Source of the DNA: Desulfosporosinus sp.
GTDB taxonomy: Bacteria; Bacillota; Desulfitobacteriia; Desulfitobacteriales; Desulfitobacteriaceae
Reading direction: 5' to 3'
DNA: 60,707 nt
Assembly: GCA_003513495.1 (NCBI GenBank)
Contig: DOPM01000034.1
Location: 1 to 60,707, forward strand
Numbering within the stretch: position 1 is the stretch's first letter; each line of letters begins with the position of its first letter. A program made the position numbers and the translations under genes. Below, piece by piece: positions 60,073 through 60,707 of this stretch. A model generated the notes under the pieces. The model searched no databases. It had not been told where the DNA came from and saw only the letters and a program-made list of their open reading frames with translations.

Positions 60073-60134
60073 GGTCCTATGACAATACCATCAGCATCCT
60101 ATCACTGATCACGCTGGTGCTATTATCATAGGAC
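60073..60134. repeat. Hairpin repeat, copy 2 (extended)
   Basis: A 23-bp arm hairpin starting GGTCCTATGA and ending TCATAGGACC, with a 17-base loop. The core 45 bp (60080-60124) are about 84% identical to 23646-23690. It lies between convergent genes. Confidence 0.75.
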
Positions 60135-60221
60135 CATGTAAATTATGTGTTAGAAAGGTACGTAATAATTAAAGCTTGCTTAATTGAAAAATGCAACACG
60201 AAGAAATTGAGAGTAATAAAC

Positions 60222-60707
60222 TCAGATAATTATGGCTTTTCCTTTCCCAATCGTCTCCCCTTTATCTAAGATCACGACCTGATCTGCGATACTCTTGGCA
60301 TCTTCCCTATCATGAGTCACAAAAATCGAAGTCATCCCAGTATCCTTGAGAATTCCGTTTAACTCTTCCCGAATCGATTGACGTAAATGGGCATCTAAAT
60401 TACTAAAGGGTTCATCAAGCAAGAGAATCGATGGCTTCGGAGCAACCGCTCTCGCAATCGCCACCCTTTGTTGTTGTCCTCCACTTAATTCGTAGGGGTA
60501 ACGCTTAGCATAATCCTCTAAATGTACAAGTTCCAACATTTCACGGATTCGTTCGGTTTTTTCTTGTTTACTTAAATTCGTTAAACCAAACCGGATATTC
60601 TCCTCCACCGTCATATGGGGAAAGAGTGCATAGTCCTGAAAAACCATCCCAATTCCTCGTTTTTCCGGAAGCACGAATTCATGTTCATTAAATAGTATCT
60701 TTCCATT
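60222..60707 (-). CDS. ABC transporter ATP-binding protein (partial, N-terminus off window)
   Basis: The frame is open to the right window edge. It reads Q-loop GMVFQDYALFPHMTVEENI, signature LSGGQQQRVAIARAVAPKPSILLLDEPFSNLDAHLR with Walker B, and the H-loop VTHDREDA. The type is that of iron(III), molybdate or polyamine uptake ATPases. The C-terminal tail is short. Walker A lies off the window. Confidence 0.88.
   Translation of the reverse strand, partial: NGKILFNEHEFVLPEKRGIGMVFQDYALFPHMTVEENIRFGLTNLSKQEKTERIREMLELVHLEDYAKRYPYELSGGQQQRVAIARAVAPKPSILLLDEPFSNLDAHLRQSIREELNGILKDTGMTSIFVTHDREDAKSIADQVVILDKGETIGKGKAIII

Overview
The window looks like the chromosome of an anaerobic, spore-forming, arsenate-respiring Firmicute of the Desulfosporosinus/Desulfitobacterium type. 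The evidence is strong AGGAGG ribosome sites, moderate to low GC, Spo0A-type sequences, Tat-exported molybdoenzymes with NrfD-type membrane anchors, and dense arsenic genes. The assignment comes from gene content only.

Region 1 (1 to about 22.4 kb) is the early half of a tailed-phage prophage. Leftward early, replication and packaging-entry genes run from a Cro-like gene (17805) down to a truncated terminase large subunit at the left edge. The lysogeny module runs rightward: CI-like repressor, ImmA-type protease, two unknown genes and a tyrosine integrase. Four TCAC-N5-GTGA operators lie between the two arms. The replication block has an ssb with a one-base frameshift, a RecU-like resolvase, a DnaD-type initiator with iteron-like repeats, and DUF3102, PcfJ, PcfK and J-domain proteins. 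It also encodes a stand-alone Spo0A DNA-binding domain. Rightward cargo genes of unknown function sit at 2.2-5.2 kb and 15.9 kb. Next to the integrase is the 3' part of a tRNA-Thr(CGT) gene, flanked on both sides by paired 12-bp-period repeats.

Region 2 (22.6-33.4 kb) has a decayed ynfA, an Fe-S metallochaperone, tatA, and a complete molybdoenzyme operon (B-C-A-TorD) of unknown substrate. Upstream is its own PhnD-like sensor, histidine kinase and response regulator.

Region 3 (33.6-49.6 kb) is an arsenic and thiol island. It contains a truncated carrier, CcdA plus thioredoxin, Cys-rich small proteins, an MFS transporter, a ferredoxin, a cysteine desulfurase with a Se/S-carrier-like partner, a ZIP transporter, a DUF2703 protein, paired half-permeases, arsR-acr3-arsC, sigZ-arsM, and an arsR/DGC/ArsP-like permease/thioredoxin group. 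A near-identical ECF-type promoter precedes both arsM and the DUF2703 gene, with sigZ just upstream of arsM.

Region 4 (49.7-58.1 kb) is the arsenate respiratory reductase operon arrC-arrA-arrB-arrD. Behind it is a second PhnD-like/kinase/regulator set, parallel to that of region 2. An orphan PAS histidine kinase, a long hairpin related to one at 23.6 kb, and a truncated ABC ATPase close the window.

Together regions 2-4 form a metalloid system: oxyanion sensing and respiration outside the membrane, arsenate reduction, methylation and efflux inside, and many cysteine-rich helpers. All functions are inferred from sequence recognition without database searches.
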